Positions 35,178 through 44,376 of a DNA stretch of 64,000 bases are shown in pieces. The position numbers and the translations under genes were made by a program. The DNA lies in contig NZ_CP109583.1 of assembly GCF_036250755.1 (NCBI RefSeq), forward strand, positions 5,169,501 through 5,233,500, read 5' to 3'. The notes below the pieces were generated by a model. It was not told the origin of the DNA, made no database searches, and saw only the letters and a program-made list of their open reading frames with translations. This DNA comes from Streptomyces uncialis. GTDB taxonomy: Bacteria > Actinomycetota > Actinomycetes > Streptomycetales > Streptomycetaceae. How positions within the stretch are numbered: position 1 is the stretch's first letter; the number at the start of each line of letters is the position of its first letter.

Positions 35178-36104
35178 CTACCCCCGCGCCACCAGCGTCA
35201 GCAACGACACCTCCGGGGGGCACGCGAAGCGGACCGGGGTGTAGCGGTTGGTTCCGCAGCCCGCGGATACGTGGAGGTACGACGTCCGCTCGTCGACCGT
35301 GTGTGTCGACAGGCCCTTCACCCGGTCGGTGTCCAGGTCGCAGTTGGTGACCAGCGCCCCGTAGAAGGGGATGCAGAGCTGGCCGCCGTGGGTGTGGCCC
35401 GCCAGGATCAGCGGGTAGCCGTCATCGGTGAACGCGTCCAGGACCCGCAGATACGGGGCGTGGACCACGCCCATCGAGAAGTCGGCGGCCTTGTCGGGTC
35501 CGCCGGGCACCAGTGTGTAGCGGTCCCGCTTGATGTGCGGGTCGTCGAGGCCCGTGAGCCCGATCTCGACGCCTTCCACCTTCAGCGTGCCCCGCGTGTT
35601 CGTGAGGTTCAGCCAGCCCGCCGCGTCGAAGCCGTCCCGCAGGTCCTCCCACGGATTACGGAGCACGTTCACCGCGGGCGGGTTCCCGTTCAGGCCGTGC
35701 TGCCCCCGGGCCTTCTCGAACAGATACTTCGCGGGATTGCCCAGCCTCGGCGCGTAGTAGTCGTTCGACCCGAACACATACGCGCCGGGGAACTCCATCA
35801 GCGGGCCCAGCGCGTCCAGGACCTCCGGGACGCCCTCCTGGTCGGACAGGTTGTCCCCGGTGTTGATCACGAAGTCGGGCCGCAGACCCGCCAGCGACTG
35901 CAACCACCGCTGCTTCTTCCGCTGACCGCTCACCATGTGGATGTCCGACACCTGAAGAACCCGCAGCGGGCGCATCCCGGGCGGCAGGACGGGGACGGTC
36001 ACTCGTCGAAGGCGGTACGAACGGGCTTCGAACCCCGCCGAGTAGAGCAGACCGGCGGCGCCCGCCGCCGCAATTCCGAGGGGTACTCCATATCGCGCGC
36101 GCAT
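35178..36104 (-). CDS. Membrane-anchored metallophosphoesterase
   Basis: This 308-aa protein has an N-terminal hydrophobic anchor (GVPLGIAAAGAAGLLYSAGF) followed by the calcineurin-like signature: SDIHMVSG, INTGDNLSD, GSNDYYAP (a GNHD variant with Ser) and LAGHTHGGQL. This is the YkuE/YaeI-like group of periplasmic or outer-face phosphodiesterases. It lies in a conserved Streptomyces neighbourhood next to the GatB/YqeY and penicillin-binding-protein genes. Substrate unknown. Confidence 0.85.
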   Translation of the reverse strand: MRARYGVPLGIAAAGAAGLLYSAGFEARSYRLRRVTVPVLPPGMRPLRVLQVSDIHMVSGQRKKQRWLQSLAGLRPDFVINTGDNLSDQEGVPEVLDALGPLMEFPGAYVFGSNDYYAPRLGNPAKYLFEKARGQHGLNGNPPAVNVLRNPWEDLRDGFDAAGWLNLTNTRGTLKVEGVEIGLTGLDDPHIKRDRYTLVPGGPDKAADFSMGVVHAPYLRVLDAFTDDGYPLILAGHTHGGQLCIPFYGALVTNCDLDTDRVKGLSTHTVDERTSYLHVSAGCGTNRYTPVRFACPPEVSLLTLVARG

Positions 36105-36283
36105 ACCCCTATCGTGTCAGACTCGATCAACTCCGCCACGTTCCGATGTGATCATCCGCCCGTCGGGCGCCCCGGTCCGGCCCCATCCCGAGCCCCCCGG
36201 TCCGCTGCGCGACCTGGCCCCCCCGGAAGCCCCGGCCCCCCGGATCACCCCCAGCCCCCGGACACCCCGGGACCCAGCGCCCC

Positions 36284-36337
36284 GATCACACCGATCACCC
36301 TGATCACCCCGGACACACCGATCACACCGGACACCGA
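36284..36337. repeat. Six 9-bp tandem repeats
   Basis: Units GATCACACC, GATCACCCT, GATCACCCC, GGACACACC, GATCACACC and GGACACCGA follow one another in the 290-bp gap between the divergent metallophosphoesterase and GatB/YqeY genes. A further GATCACCCC lies at 36243. They may be operator-like or a simple slippage array. Confidence 0.6.
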
Positions 36338-36393
36338 CCACCCCGACCCGAAATCCCGCGCGGCCCCGCCCCCACAGCTGCGACAATCCCCCC

Positions 36394-36858
36394 ATGACCA
36401 CGCTCAAGGCCAAGCTCAAGGAAGACCTCACCGCCGCCATCAGGGCGCGTGACGAACTGCGCTCGTCGACGCTCCGGCTGACCCTTACCGCTGTCACCAA
36501 GGAAGAGGTCGCGGGGACGACGGCGCGTGAGCTGTCCGACGACGAGGTGCGGCAGGTGATCGCCCGCGAGGCGAAGAAGCGGCGTGAGGCCGCGGACGCC
36601 TTCGCGCAGGGCGGCCGGGCGGAGTCGGCCGAGCGGGAGACCGCCGAAGGCGTGGTCCTCGCGGAGTACCTGCCCAAGCAGCTCTCCGACGACGAGCTGC
36701 GGGAGATCGTCACGCAGGCCGTCGCGGAGGCCCGCGCGGCCGGTGCGGAAGGGCCCCGCGCGATGGGCCAGGTCATGAAGATCGTCAACCCGAAGGTCGC
36801 GGGCCTGGCCGAGGGCGGCCGGGTCGCCGCCCTCGTCAAGCAGCAGCTGGCCGGCTGA
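36394..36858 (+). CDS. GatB/YqeY domain protein
   Basis: A complete 154-aa stand-alone YqeY-type protein (MTTLKAKLKEDLTAAIRARD, later VVLAEYLPKQLSDDEL and MGQVMKIVNPKVAGLAEGG). It shares the tRNA-binding helical tail fold of amidotransferase subunit GatB. Its cellular role is unproven. It forms its own unit and ends before a strong bidirectional hairpin shared with the convergent PBP gene. Confidence 0.9.
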   Translation: MTTLKAKLKEDLTAAIRARDELRSSTLRLTLTAVTKEEVAGTTARELSDDEVRQVIAREAKKRREAADAFAQGGRAESAERETAEGVVLAEYLPKQLSDDELREIVTQAVAEARAAGAEGPRAMGQVMKIVNPKVAGLAEGGRVAALVKQQLAG

Positions 36859-36971
36859 CCGGCCGTACACACGGCCGTCCACGGTCGTACGGCGGCTGTG
36901 CACGGGGGCGCACCCGGCTGTGAACGGGAGGTCGTACGCGGAAGGTCGTACGGCGGCTGTGCGCGGACCTG

Positions 36972-37016
36972 TACGAAGGGCGCCCCCGGTCGATGAGACC
37001 GGGGGCGCCCTTCGTA
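36972..37016. terminator. Bidirectional terminator hairpin
   Basis: Perfect 20-nt arms beginning TACGAAGGGCGCCCCC enclose the loop GATGA. It lies between the convergent GatB/YqeY and PBP genes in a 355-bp gap in which no gene is seen. Confidence 0.85.
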
Positions 37017-37213
37017 TGTGCGTCAGGCCGGGTACCGCCTGCTCCAGCCGCGTACCGCCTTGCTCAAGCCAGGCCCGGGTGACCCGCAGCCTTGGCCCCG
37101 ACGCCGGAATCCGCCCCGGCCCGGACCTCAGCCCCGACCGCCGCCCATCCCAGCTCCGGGATGAATCCTGAGACCGGCCCCTGGGAGAGTCCCCGGGACC
37201 ACCAGCCCCGGGA

Positions 37214-39427
37214 TCAGTCCTGCTCGTTGCCGTCACCGCGGCCGTCGCCGTCGTTGCCGCCGAGGAGGCCGGCGATCACGTTCTCGCCGGGCTTGCCGTC
37301 CTCCCGGTCGGGGTCACGGTCGCCGTCGCCGTCCTCTTCCTTGTCGCCCTTGTCCTTGTCCTTCTTCGGCGGGTCGGGGATGTCGATGATGTTGAAGCCG
37401 GTGGCGGGCCTGTCGGCGACGGCGCCGCTCATCGCGTCCCGCCAGATCGGACCCGGTACCTGACCACCGAAGACCTTGTCGTGGTAGACACCGCCGATGG
37501 TGATGTCGATCATCTTGCGCTCATGGGCCGGGTCGCCGACCCACACCGCGCCCGCGGCGTTCGGCGTGTACCCGACGAACCAGGCCGCGTAGCGGAAGTC
37601 CGTCGTACCGGTCTTGCCCGCGCTCGGCCGGGAGCCGAGACCGGCCTCCTGGCCGGTGCCGGCCTCGACCACGCCCTTCAGGAGGGTGTTGACGGTGTCG
37701 GCGGTCTTCTCGGACATCGCACGTGAGCACGTCGACTTCGGGACCGGCAGGGACTTCTTCTCGGCGTCGGTGATCGACTGGATCGCCACGGGGGTGCAGT
37801 ACGTCCCGCGCGAGGCGAAGGTGGCGTACGCGTTCGCCATGGTCAGCGGGGACATCTCCTGGGTGCCCAGGGCGATCGACGGCTCCAGCTGGAGCTTGCC
37901 GCCGTCGGCGCGCTCGGCGCCCATCTTCTTGGCCAGCTCGGTGACCGGGCAGATGCCGATGTCGCTGATCAGCTCGACGTAGTAGGTGTTGACCGACTTC
38001 GCGGTCGCCTCCTTCATGTCGTACGGGCCGACCTCGGTCTCGGTCTCGTTCTCCAGCTTCTGGCCGCTGGTGTTCAGCCAGGTCTTGCCGTCGCAGTTCG
38101 CGATCGGGCTCGGGTAGTCCATCTCGTACGGCGAGTCGTACACCTGGGTGGGGGGCTTGCCGCCCTCCATGGCCGCCGCCGCCACGATCGGCTTGAACGT
38201 CGAACCGGGCTGGAAGCCCGCGCCGCCGCCCATGTCGCTGTCGACCGAGAGGTTCAGCACGGTCTCGTGCTTGCCGAGGCCGTAGGGCCGGGACTGGCCC
38301 ATCGCGAGGATCTTGCCGGAGCCGGGTTCCACGATCGACATGGCCGAGGCGACGTCGTCGGACTTGTAGACGTGGTCCTTGATCGAGTTCTGGACGGACT
38401 CCTGTGCCTTGCGGTCCAGGGTCGTGCGGATCGTGAGACCGCCGCGGTTCCAGATCCTCGCGCGGTCCGCCTTCGTCTTGCCGAAGGTGGGATCGGTGAG
38501 GAAGACGTTGCGCACGTAGTCGCAGAAGAAGCCGCCGCCGTTGACCGCGGTGATGCAGCCGTTCTGCGGCTTCTTCACCTTCAGGCCGAGGGGCTTGGAC
38601 CTGGCCCGGACCTCGTCGGCCCGGCTGATGTCACCGACCTCGGCCATCCGCTGGAGGACGACGTTACGCCGCTTGGTGGCCTCGGCCTCGTCGTTCACCG
38701 GGTCGTAGCGGCTGGGCGACTGGACGACACCGGCCAGCAGCGCGGCCTCCTCGACGGCCAGGTCCTTGGCGGGCTTGGAGAAGTAGCGCTGGGCCGCGGC
38801 CTCGACGCCGTACGCCTGCTGCCCGAAGAACGTGATGTTCAGATAGTTCTCCAGGATGCGCTTCTTGCCCAGCTCCTCCTCGACCTGGATCGCGTACTTC
38901 AGCTCGCGGACCTTGCGGCCGACGGTCTGCTGGGTGGCCTGCGCGACCTTGGTCGGGTCGTCGCCCGCCTCCTCCACGAAGACGTTCTTCACGTACTGCT
39001 GGGTGAGGGTGGACGCGCCCTGGGTGACGCCACCGCTCTGCGCGTTCTCGTTCAGCGCGCGCAGGATGCCCTTGGCGTCGATCGCCCCGTGCTCGTAGAA
39101 GCGGGAGTCCTCGATCGCGATGATCGCCTTCTGCATGTACGGCGAGATGTCCTTGAGGGGCACCACCGTGCGGTCGCGCGAGTAGACCGTGGCGATCTGG
39201 CCGCCCGCGGAGTCCAGGATCGTGGTCCGCTGGCTCAGCGGGGGGCGCTTCAGGTTGGCGGGGATCTCGTCGAACCCCTCGACCGAGCCCTTCGCCGCGA
39301 GGCCGAGCGCGCCCGCCGCGGGCAGTGCGATGCCTGCCAGCACCACGCCGGCGAGGACGCTGACACCGAGGAACTTGGCGGCCTGTTGTGTGGGGGACAG
39401 CCCGCCGCCCGAGCGCTTGTTTGGCAT
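37214..39427 (-). CDS. Class A penicillin-binding protein (glycosyltransferase-transpeptidase)
   Basis: This 737-aa protein builds and crosslinks peptidoglycan at the membrane. There is one N-terminal TM segment (about 21-43). The GT51 domain has IEDSRFYEHGAID (catalytic Glu106) and GASTLTQQYVKN. The transpeptidase domain has SxxK in PGSTFKP (near residue 408), SVN and KTGTT (near 605). The tail is Asp/Lys/Gly-rich and acidic. It is divergent from wblA across about 430 bp, the arrangement known in Streptomyces. Confidence 0.92.
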   Translation of the reverse strand: MPNKRSGGGLSPTQQAAKFLGVSVLAGVVLAGIALPAAGALGLAAKGSVEGFDEIPANLKRPPLSQRTTILDSAGGQIATVYSRDRTVVPLKDISPYMQKAIIAIEDSRFYEHGAIDAKGILRALNENAQSGGVTQGASTLTQQYVKNVFVEEAGDDPTKVAQATQQTVGRKVRELKYAIQVEEELGKKRILENYLNITFFGQQAYGVEAAAQRYFSKPAKDLAVEEAALLAGVVQSPSRYDPVNDEAEATKRRNVVLQRMAEVGDISRADEVRARSKPLGLKVKKPQNGCITAVNGGGFFCDYVRNVFLTDPTFGKTKADRARIWNRGGLTIRTTLDRKAQESVQNSIKDHVYKSDDVASAMSIVEPGSGKILAMGQSRPYGLGKHETVLNLSVDSDMGGGAGFQPGSTFKPIVAAAAMEGGKPPTQVYDSPYEMDYPSPIANCDGKTWLNTSGQKLENETETEVGPYDMKEATAKSVNTYYVELISDIGICPVTELAKKMGAERADGGKLQLEPSIALGTQEMSPLTMANAYATFASRGTYCTPVAIQSITDAEKKSLPVPKSTCSRAMSEKTADTVNTLLKGVVEAGTGQEAGLGSRPSAGKTGTTDFRYAAWFVGYTPNAAGAVWVGDPAHERKMIDITIGGVYHDKVFGGQVPGPIWRDAMSGAVADRPATGFNIIDIPDPPKKDKDKGDKEEDGDGDRDPDREDGKPGENVIAGLLGGNDGDGRGDGNEQD

Positions 39428-39855
39428 GGAGGCAGCCTACGTTCTGATTCGCCGGACACACGTATATGCCTTGGCCTAAGCTGCTGCCAACTGTCACAGC
39501 AGTACGCCCGGGCATCAACCCTTCAGATGGTCAAACCCCCTTCGCCCCCGGAAAGTTCCCCCTCCCGCGGAGCGCGTGGCGGACGCCGGGCGGCTGCCCG
39601 AATCCGCACCCTGTGTCACCCGCCGTCCGATGTGGCGTCAGGGATCTGTCCCGCTTTGTGGCCTACGTCACGTATGCCCCGGGCTCACTCCGTTGGGTGA
39701 TCTGCCGCGTACGCATAGTCCGTTCGGACCATTCAAGATTGGGCCCGAAGGGGGTGTTGCGCTGTGCCCACCTTCCGTAACGTCCTCAACTGGCGGCGGT
39801 GCATATGCCGCTGCCGCCGTGGGGGAGCCTCGATTCGGGAGAGGACGGCGCCGGT
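39428..39855. promoter_or_regulatory. Divergent control region of the PBP gene and wblA
   Basis: This 428-bp region carries promoters for both genes. An in-frame ATG at 39799 could extend WblA by 19 residues, but that extension is not conserved in the WblA I recall. No single operator could be assigned by eye. Confidence 0.4.
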
Positions 39856-40236
39856 ATGGGCTGGGTAACCGACTGGAGTGCGCAGGCGGCCTGCCGCACT
39901 ACCGATCCGGACGAACTGTTCGTACAAGGAGCAGCGCAGAACAGGGCCAAGGCGGTGTGCACCGGATGTCCGGTGCGTACGGAGTGCCTGGCCGACGCGC
40001 TGGACAATCGCGTCGAGTTCGGCGTCTGGGGTGGCATGACCGAGCGGGAACGCCGCGCGCTGCTGCGCAGGCGGCCGACGGTCACGTCCTGGCGCAGACT
40101 GCTGGAGACCGCGCGCACCGAGTACGAACGAGCCGCGGGCCTGCTGCCCGTGGCCATGGGTGAAGAGGAGACATACGACCAGACGTACGAGGACAGGTAC
40201 GAGGACGCGTACGAGAGCTACGCGGCCGTCGGGTAG
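39856..40236 (+). CDS. wblA: WhiB-like iron-sulfur regulator WblA
   Basis: This 126-aa Wbl protein has four cluster-binding cysteines (C13, C35, C38, C44), the GVWGGMTERERRALLRRRPT motif, and the sequence start MGWVTDWSAQAACRTTDPDE, which I recognise as WblA. WblA binds a [4Fe-4S] cluster and is a global regulator of development and antibiotic production in Streptomyces. The C-terminus is an unusual acidic Tyr-rich stretch (TYDQTYEDRYEDAYESY). ATG 39856 is preferred, with GAGAGGA upstream. The gene order PBP // wblA // ArsA-like supports the call. Confidence 0.92.
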   Translation: MGWVTDWSAQAACRTTDPDELFVQGAAQNRAKAVCTGCPVRTECLADALDNRVEFGVWGGMTERERRALLRRRPTVTSWRRLLETARTEYERAAGLLPVAMGEEETYDQTYEDRYEDAYESYAAVG

Positions 40237-40874
40237 ACGGAACGCGCGGATCCGCTCCGCCGGACGCCGCCCTGGTGGCGGACGTGGGCGGGGGCGTGGG
40301 TACGCGGGAGTGTCCCGTGGTGTCCGCTTCCGCGCGGCTGTACGTCGTGTGTCACCGTGCGCCGACCTCGTCTCGTCGTCGGGGGTCCGCCGGTACAGGA
40401 CCGGATGCGGTCCGGTCCGTGCCGACGTGGGCATCCGCGACCGGGGCACGCGCGTGCGTGCTCGCGCCGGGGGCGTTCGCGGCCCGCCGGTGCCTGTCCG
40501 TGCGCGGTGTACGGGTGCGCCCGCGGGTGTCCCCGTGGCCGCTCCGCCGTACGCGCGCGTCCCGCTGGTGCTGGTCGGGTCGCGCCGGGTGTGGTGGGGG
40601 CTGTTCGTCAGGGAAGACGTGGTTTCGCGGCCGGAGGTTGCCCGGCCGTACGCACGGATCGCTCCGGCGGCCCGGTGGCCGTCGGTGTCCCGCGTACAGC
40701 CGTTCGGACGCGGTGTCCCACCGGCTGCCAGGTCGTACGTGGAGCTGTTCGGAGCGGTGACGGCGGTGACGCGAGCCGCTCGGCGCGGTGCTTTCCCGGC
40801 CGGTCGGCCGACCCGGTCGTCGTGTGTGCGGCGGGTCGGGCCGGTGTCGTCCCGGCCGTCCTTCGCGCGACCGC
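40237..40874. other. Intergenic region between wblA and the ArsA-like pair
   Basis: About 640 bp between convergent genes. The open frames are very Arg/Gly/Pro-rich with no ribosome-binding site and no family resemblance. I see no gene. Confidence 0.4.
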
Positions 40875-42494
40875 TCAGGCCGGTGGTTCCCCGGTGGGTC
40901 CGGGGCCGGCGAGGCGGTCACCGATGTCGCGCAGTCCCGCCAGGTCGTGGACGTCGCCGGGCAGCGCGCCCACCTCCGCCACGGCCACTTCGGGGTGCAG
41001 CGCGGTGAAGCGGTCGCGGGTGCGCCGTTCGCGGTCGAGGAGCTGCATCCGCTCGGCGTGCAGGCGCAGCAGACCGACCGTCAGCCGGGCCGGTCCCTGG
41101 GGGTCGGCGGAACGCTTCGTACGGTGCGTGTCACGTGGTGCGGGGGTGTCGTCGTGGTGCTCGGGGGAGTCCGGACGGGGCCGGTCGTGGTGCTCGGGGG
41201 GCGTGGGTGATCCGGGAGAAGCGGGGGTGCTCCGAAGTCCAGCTTGCCCGGCCGTCTGATCGACAATGCCGCTGTCGGCAAGATTTTCCGGATCGAGATG
41301 TTCCGCAGCCGGACCATCCGTATCCGGATGTCCACCGGGGGCGGCCCCCGCGCGCGTGGCGGACGGCTCCGCGGCCCGGGCGTGGTGATCGTCCGCACCG
41401 GGGCCGCGGCGGTGATCGTCCGCACCCGTCCCGTCGAGGTGATCGTCCGCACTCGGGCCGGTGTGGTGACCGTCCGTACCGGTCCCGGTGAGGTGCTCGC
41501 CGAGGCTCTCGGCGGCGGCCAGCGCGCGTTCGGCCGGGAGATGGGCCGCACCGCTCACATGCACCCGGTTGAGGACCAGTCCGGCGAGCGGCATGTCCTC
41601 CGCCGCGAGGCGTTCCACGAAGTACGCGGCCTCCCGCAGGGCGTCCCGCTCCGGCGCGGCGACCACCAGGAACGCCGTACCGGGGGCCTGGAGCAGCCGG
41701 TACGTGGCGTCCGCGCGGGTGCGGAAGCCGCCGAACATCGTGTCCATGGCGGCGACGAACGTCTGCACGTCCCGCAGCAGTTGGCCGCCGAGGAGCTTGC
41801 CGAGGGCGCCGGTCATCATCGACATCCCGACGTTCAGGAACTTCATACCGGCCCGGCCGCCGACCTTCGCGGGGGCCATCAGCACCCGGATGAGCTTGCC
41901 GTCCAGGAACGAGCCGAGCCGCTTGGGGGCGTCCAGGAAGTCGAGCGCGGAACGCGAGGGCGGGGTGTCCACGACGATGAGGTCCCACTCGTCCCGCGCG
42001 CGCAGCTGCCCCAGCTTCTCCATCGCCATGTACTCCTGGGTGCCCGCGAAACCGGCCGACAGCGACTGGTAGAAGGGGTTCCCCAGGATCGCGGCGGCCC
42101 GTTCGGGGTCCGCGTGCGCCTCGACGATCTCGTCGAACGTGCGCTTCATGTCCAGCATCATCGCGTGCAGTTCGCCGCCCGCGCCGTTGTCGATGCCCTT
42201 CACACGGCGTGGTGTGTTGTCCAGGGAGTCGATGCCCATGGACTGCGCCAGCCTGCGTGCCGGGTCGATGGTCAGGACGACCACCTTCCGGCCGCGTTCG
42301 GCGGCGCGCAGTCCGAGTGCGGCGGCCGTGGTCGTCTTGCCGACGCCTCCGGCGCCGCAGCACACGACGATGCGGGTCCTCGGGTCGTCCAGGAGGGGGT
42401 CCACGGCGAGCGTCCGCCGGGCGCGCAGCCCGTCCTCGCTGCCCGCGTCCTCGGCGGGCCCGCTGCCCGCGGTCCGGTCGGCGGATGGCGTCAT
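40875..42494 (-). CDS. ArsA-like ATPase, second of a tandem pair, with repeat insertion
   Basis: This 539-aa protein has a deviant Walker [18 protein letters not shown] (about 45-60) and the ArsA signature [15 protein letters not shown]. The ATPase domain spans roughly residues 35-330. A low-complexity Asp/His/Gly/Pro-rich insert (about 330-465) contains four 9-aa repeats encoded by a 27-bp tandem array. The C-terminal helix pair ([20 protein letters not shown]) then resumes. ATGA overlap with the upstream ArsA-like gene implies a heterodimer. Function in Streptomyces is not established; the family is linked to anion transport or tail-anchored protein targeting. Confidence 0.85.
   Translation of the reverse strand: MTPSADRTAGSGPAEDAGSEDGLRARRTLAVDPLLDDPRTRIVVCCGAGGVGKTTTAAALGLRAAERGRKVVVLTIDPARRLAQSMGIDSLDNTPRRVKGIDNGAGGELHAMMLDMKRTFDEIVEAHADPERAAAILGNPFYQSLSAGFAGTQEYMAMEKLGQLRARDEWDLIVVDTPPSRSALDFLDAPKRLGSFLDGKLIRVLMAPAKVGGRAGMKFLNVGMSMMTGALGKLLGGQLLRDVQTFVAAMDTMFGGFRTRADATYRLLQAPGTAFLVVAAPERDALREAAYFVERLAAEDMPLAGLVLNRVHVSGAAHLPAERALAAAESLGEHLTGTGTDGHHTGPSADDHLDGTGADDHRRGPGADDHHARAAEPSATRAGAAPGGHPDTDGPAAEHLDPENLADSGIVDQTAGQAGLRSTPASPGSPTPPEHHDRPRPDSPEHHDDTPAPRDTHRTKRSADPQGPARLTVGLLRLHAERMQLLDRERRTRDRFTALHPEVAVAEVGALPGDVHDLAGLRDIGDRLAGPGPTGEPPA
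41385..41492. repeat. Four 27-bp tandem repeats inside the ArsA-like gene
   Basis: Units start GTGATCGTCCGCACC at 41385, 41412 and 41439, with a diverged copy (GTGACCGTCCGTACC) at 41466. The 27-bp period keeps the reading frame and adds nine residues of the type GADDHxxGP per unit. Confidence 0.85.
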
Positions 42495-43498
42495 ACGGCG
42501 TCCTGCTTCCTCGGGTCCGTGTCCTGCTTCCTCAGGTCCGCGGCGAGGCGGTACAGGCCCGCGAGGTCCATTCCCCCGGCCAGCAGGGGCAGTTCCCCCA
42601 GCGGCAGCCCCAGATCGGCCAGGACGGCCCGCTGGGCGTGCTCCAGGGCATGCCGCTCGGCGTACTCGGCGGCCTGCGCGAGCAGCGGGTCGACGAGCCG
42701 CTCGGCGTTGCCGCCCTTGCGCGCGCCGCCGAGTCCGGCGCCGGCGAGCGACTTGGCGACCGCGGTCCGCGCGATACGGCCCTCCCCGCGCACCAGCGCG
42801 AGGGAGTCGTCGTCGAGGAGCTGGGGGCGTACCAGGTTGACGATGATCCGGCCCACCGGCAGCCCCGCGGCACGCAGTTCGGCGATGCCGTCGGCGGTCT
42901 CCTGGACCGGCATCTCCTCCAGGAGCGTCACCAGGTGCACGGCGGTCTGCGGTGACTTGAGGACCCGCATCACGGCCTGGGCCTGGTGATGTATCGGGCC
43001 GATCTTCGCGAGGCCCGCCACCTCGTCGTTCACATTGAGGAAGCGGGTCACCCGGCCCGTCGGCGGCGCGTCCATCACCACGTGGTCGTACACGAAACGG
43101 CCGCTCTTGTCCTTGCGGCGGACCGCCTCGCACGCCTTGCCGGTCAGCAGGACGTCACGCAGACCGGGAGCGATGGTGGTGGCGAAGTCGATGGCCCCGA
43201 GTTTCTTGAGGGCCCGGCCCGCGCCGCCGAGTTTGTAGAACATCTGGAGGTAGTCCAGCAGCGCCAGCTCGGGGTCGATGGCCAGGGCGAACACCTCCCC
43301 GCCCCCGGGAGCCACCGCGATCTTGCGCTCCTCGTACGGAAGGCTTTCCGTCTCGAAGAGCTGCGCGATGCCCTGCCGGCCCTCGACCTCGACCAGGAGG
43401 GTGCGCTTGCCCTCGGTCGCGAGGGCGAGCGCCAGTGCGGCGGCGACCGTGGTCTTGCCGGTACCGCCCTTGCCGCTGACGACCTGGAACCTGCTCAC
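42491..43498 (-). CDS. ArsA-like ATPase, first of a tandem pair
   Basis: The protein is about 335 aa with Walker [20 protein letters not shown] at its N-terminus, [16 protein letters not shown] (ArsA/Get3-type switch) and [14 protein letters not shown] at the C-terminus. GTG 43498 ([12 protein letters not shown]) is preferred over GTG 43516 because relatives start there as I recall. It overlaps the next ATPase gene (ATGA). The pair lies in the conserved block next to wblA. Confidence 0.88.
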   Translation of the reverse strand: MSRFQVVSGKGGTGKTTVAAALALALATEGKRTLLVEVEGRQGIAQLFETESLPYEERKIAVAPGGGEVFALAIDPELALLDYLQMFYKLGGAGRALKKLGAIDFATTIAPGLRDVLLTGKACEAVRRKDKSGRFVYDHVVMDAPPTGRVTRFLNVNDEVAGLAKIGPIHHQAQAVMRVLKSPQTAVHLVTLLEEMPVQETADGIAELRAAGLPVGRIIVNLVRPQLLDDDSLALVRGEGRIARTAVAKSLAGAGLGGARKGGNAERLVDPLLAQAAEYAERHALEHAQRAVLADLGLPLGELPLLAGGMDLAGLYRLAADLRKQDTDPRKQDAV

Positions 43499-43569
43499 GT
43501 ATTCGAGCCTAACCACTGGCGCGGCGGCCTACGCAGGAGGCCGCCTTTCGCAGCGGATACAGTCGCCGC

Positions 43570-43728
43570 ATGACCAAGTGGGAATACGCAACTGTGCCGC
43601 TGCTCGTCCATGCCACGAAGCAGATCCTGGACACCTGGGGCGAGGACGGCTGGGAACTGGTCCAGGTCGTCCCCGGACCGAACCCCGAGCAGCTCGTCGC
43701 CTATCTGAAGCGCGCGAGGTCGGCGTGA
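43570..43728 (+). CDS. DUF4177-type 52-aa protein
   Basis: A tiny gene: MTKWEYATVPLLVHATKQIL, then DTWGEDGWELVQVVPG and AYLKRARSA. The WGxxGWELV pattern is typical of DUF4177 proteins. It is divergent from the ArsA-like pair, with about 70 bp between. Its stop overlaps the GTG of the RidA gene (GTGA), so the two are translationally coupled. Function unknown. Confidence 0.85.
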   Translation: MTKWEYATVPLLVHATKQILDTWGEDGWELVQVVPGPNPEQLVAYLKRARSA

Positions 43729-44195
43729 GCGGCGCCGTCGAGGCCCGTCTCGCGGAGCTGGGTCTGACCCTGCCCCAGGTCGCCGCCCCGCTGGCCGCCT
43801 ACCAGCCCGCCGTACGCACCGGCTCGCATGTGTACACCGCCGGGCAGCTGCCCATGGTGGAGGGCACGCTCGCGGTGACCGGCAAGGTCGGCGCCGAGGT
43901 CACCGCCGAGGAGGCGAAGGAGCTCGCGCGCGTGTGCGCGCTGAACGCCCTGGCCGCCGTGAAGTCGGTCGTGGGCGATCTGGACCGGGTGGCGCGCGTG
44001 GTGAAGGTCGTCGGGTTCGTCGCCTCGGCGTCGGACTTCACCGGCCAGCCCGGGGTCCTCAACGGCGCCAGTGAGCTGCTGGGCGAGGTCTTCGGCGAGA
44101 AGGGCGTGCACGCGCGCAGCGCGGTGGGCGTCGCGGTGCTCCCGCTGGACGCCCCGGTCGAGGTCGAGCTCCTGGTGGAGCTCACCGCCGACTGA
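43725..44195 (+). CDS. RidA-family protein
   Basis: This 156-aa protein has the RidA/YjgF fold signature: VRTGSHVYTAGQLPMVEG near the start and EKGVHARSAVGVAVLPLDAP, EVELLVELTAD at the end. RidA enzymes hydrolyse reactive enamine/imine intermediates. This longer subclass may lack the canonical catalytic Arg spacing. GTG 43725 overlaps the DUF4177 stop; the open frame upstream is only antisense to the ArsA-like gene. Confidence 0.88.
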   Translation: MSGAVEARLAELGLTLPQVAAPLAAYQPAVRTGSHVYTAGQLPMVEGTLAVTGKVGAEVTAEEAKELARVCALNALAAVKSVVGDLDRVARVVKVVGFVASASDFTGQPGVLNGASELLGEVFGEKGVHARSAVGVAVLPLDAPVEVELLVELTAD

Positions 44196-44244
44196 CGGCC
44201 CGCCTGCCGGTCGGTGGGCCCATGGGGGCCCGACGGTCGGCGGA

Positions 44245-44271
44245 CCGCCCCACAGGGGCCCTGTGGGGCGG
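44245..44271. terminator. Hairpin after the RidA gene
   Basis: Perfect 13-nt arms (CCGCCCCACAGGG) flank one base, 50 bp after the RidA stop and 105 bp before the NUDIX start. There is no T-tract, which is common for Streptomyces terminators. Confidence 0.65.
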
Positions 44272-44376
44272 GTACGCGCGTTCCGGCCGTGCCCGTCGGC
44301 GCGCGGCCCAAAACGGTGTGATCCCGCACAACGGCGAACCCTCGAAGATCCACGCCCCCCGGGATAGCCTCCCGCC

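Noticed and set aside
39799..39855. Longer WblA starting at ATG 39799
   Set aside because: The added residues are Pro/Gly-rich and not part of the WblA N-terminus I recall; GAGAGGA precedes the shorter start.
40237..40870. Overlapping open frames after wblA
   Set aside because: No ribosome-binding site, extreme Arg/Gly/Pro content and no family resemblance on either strand.
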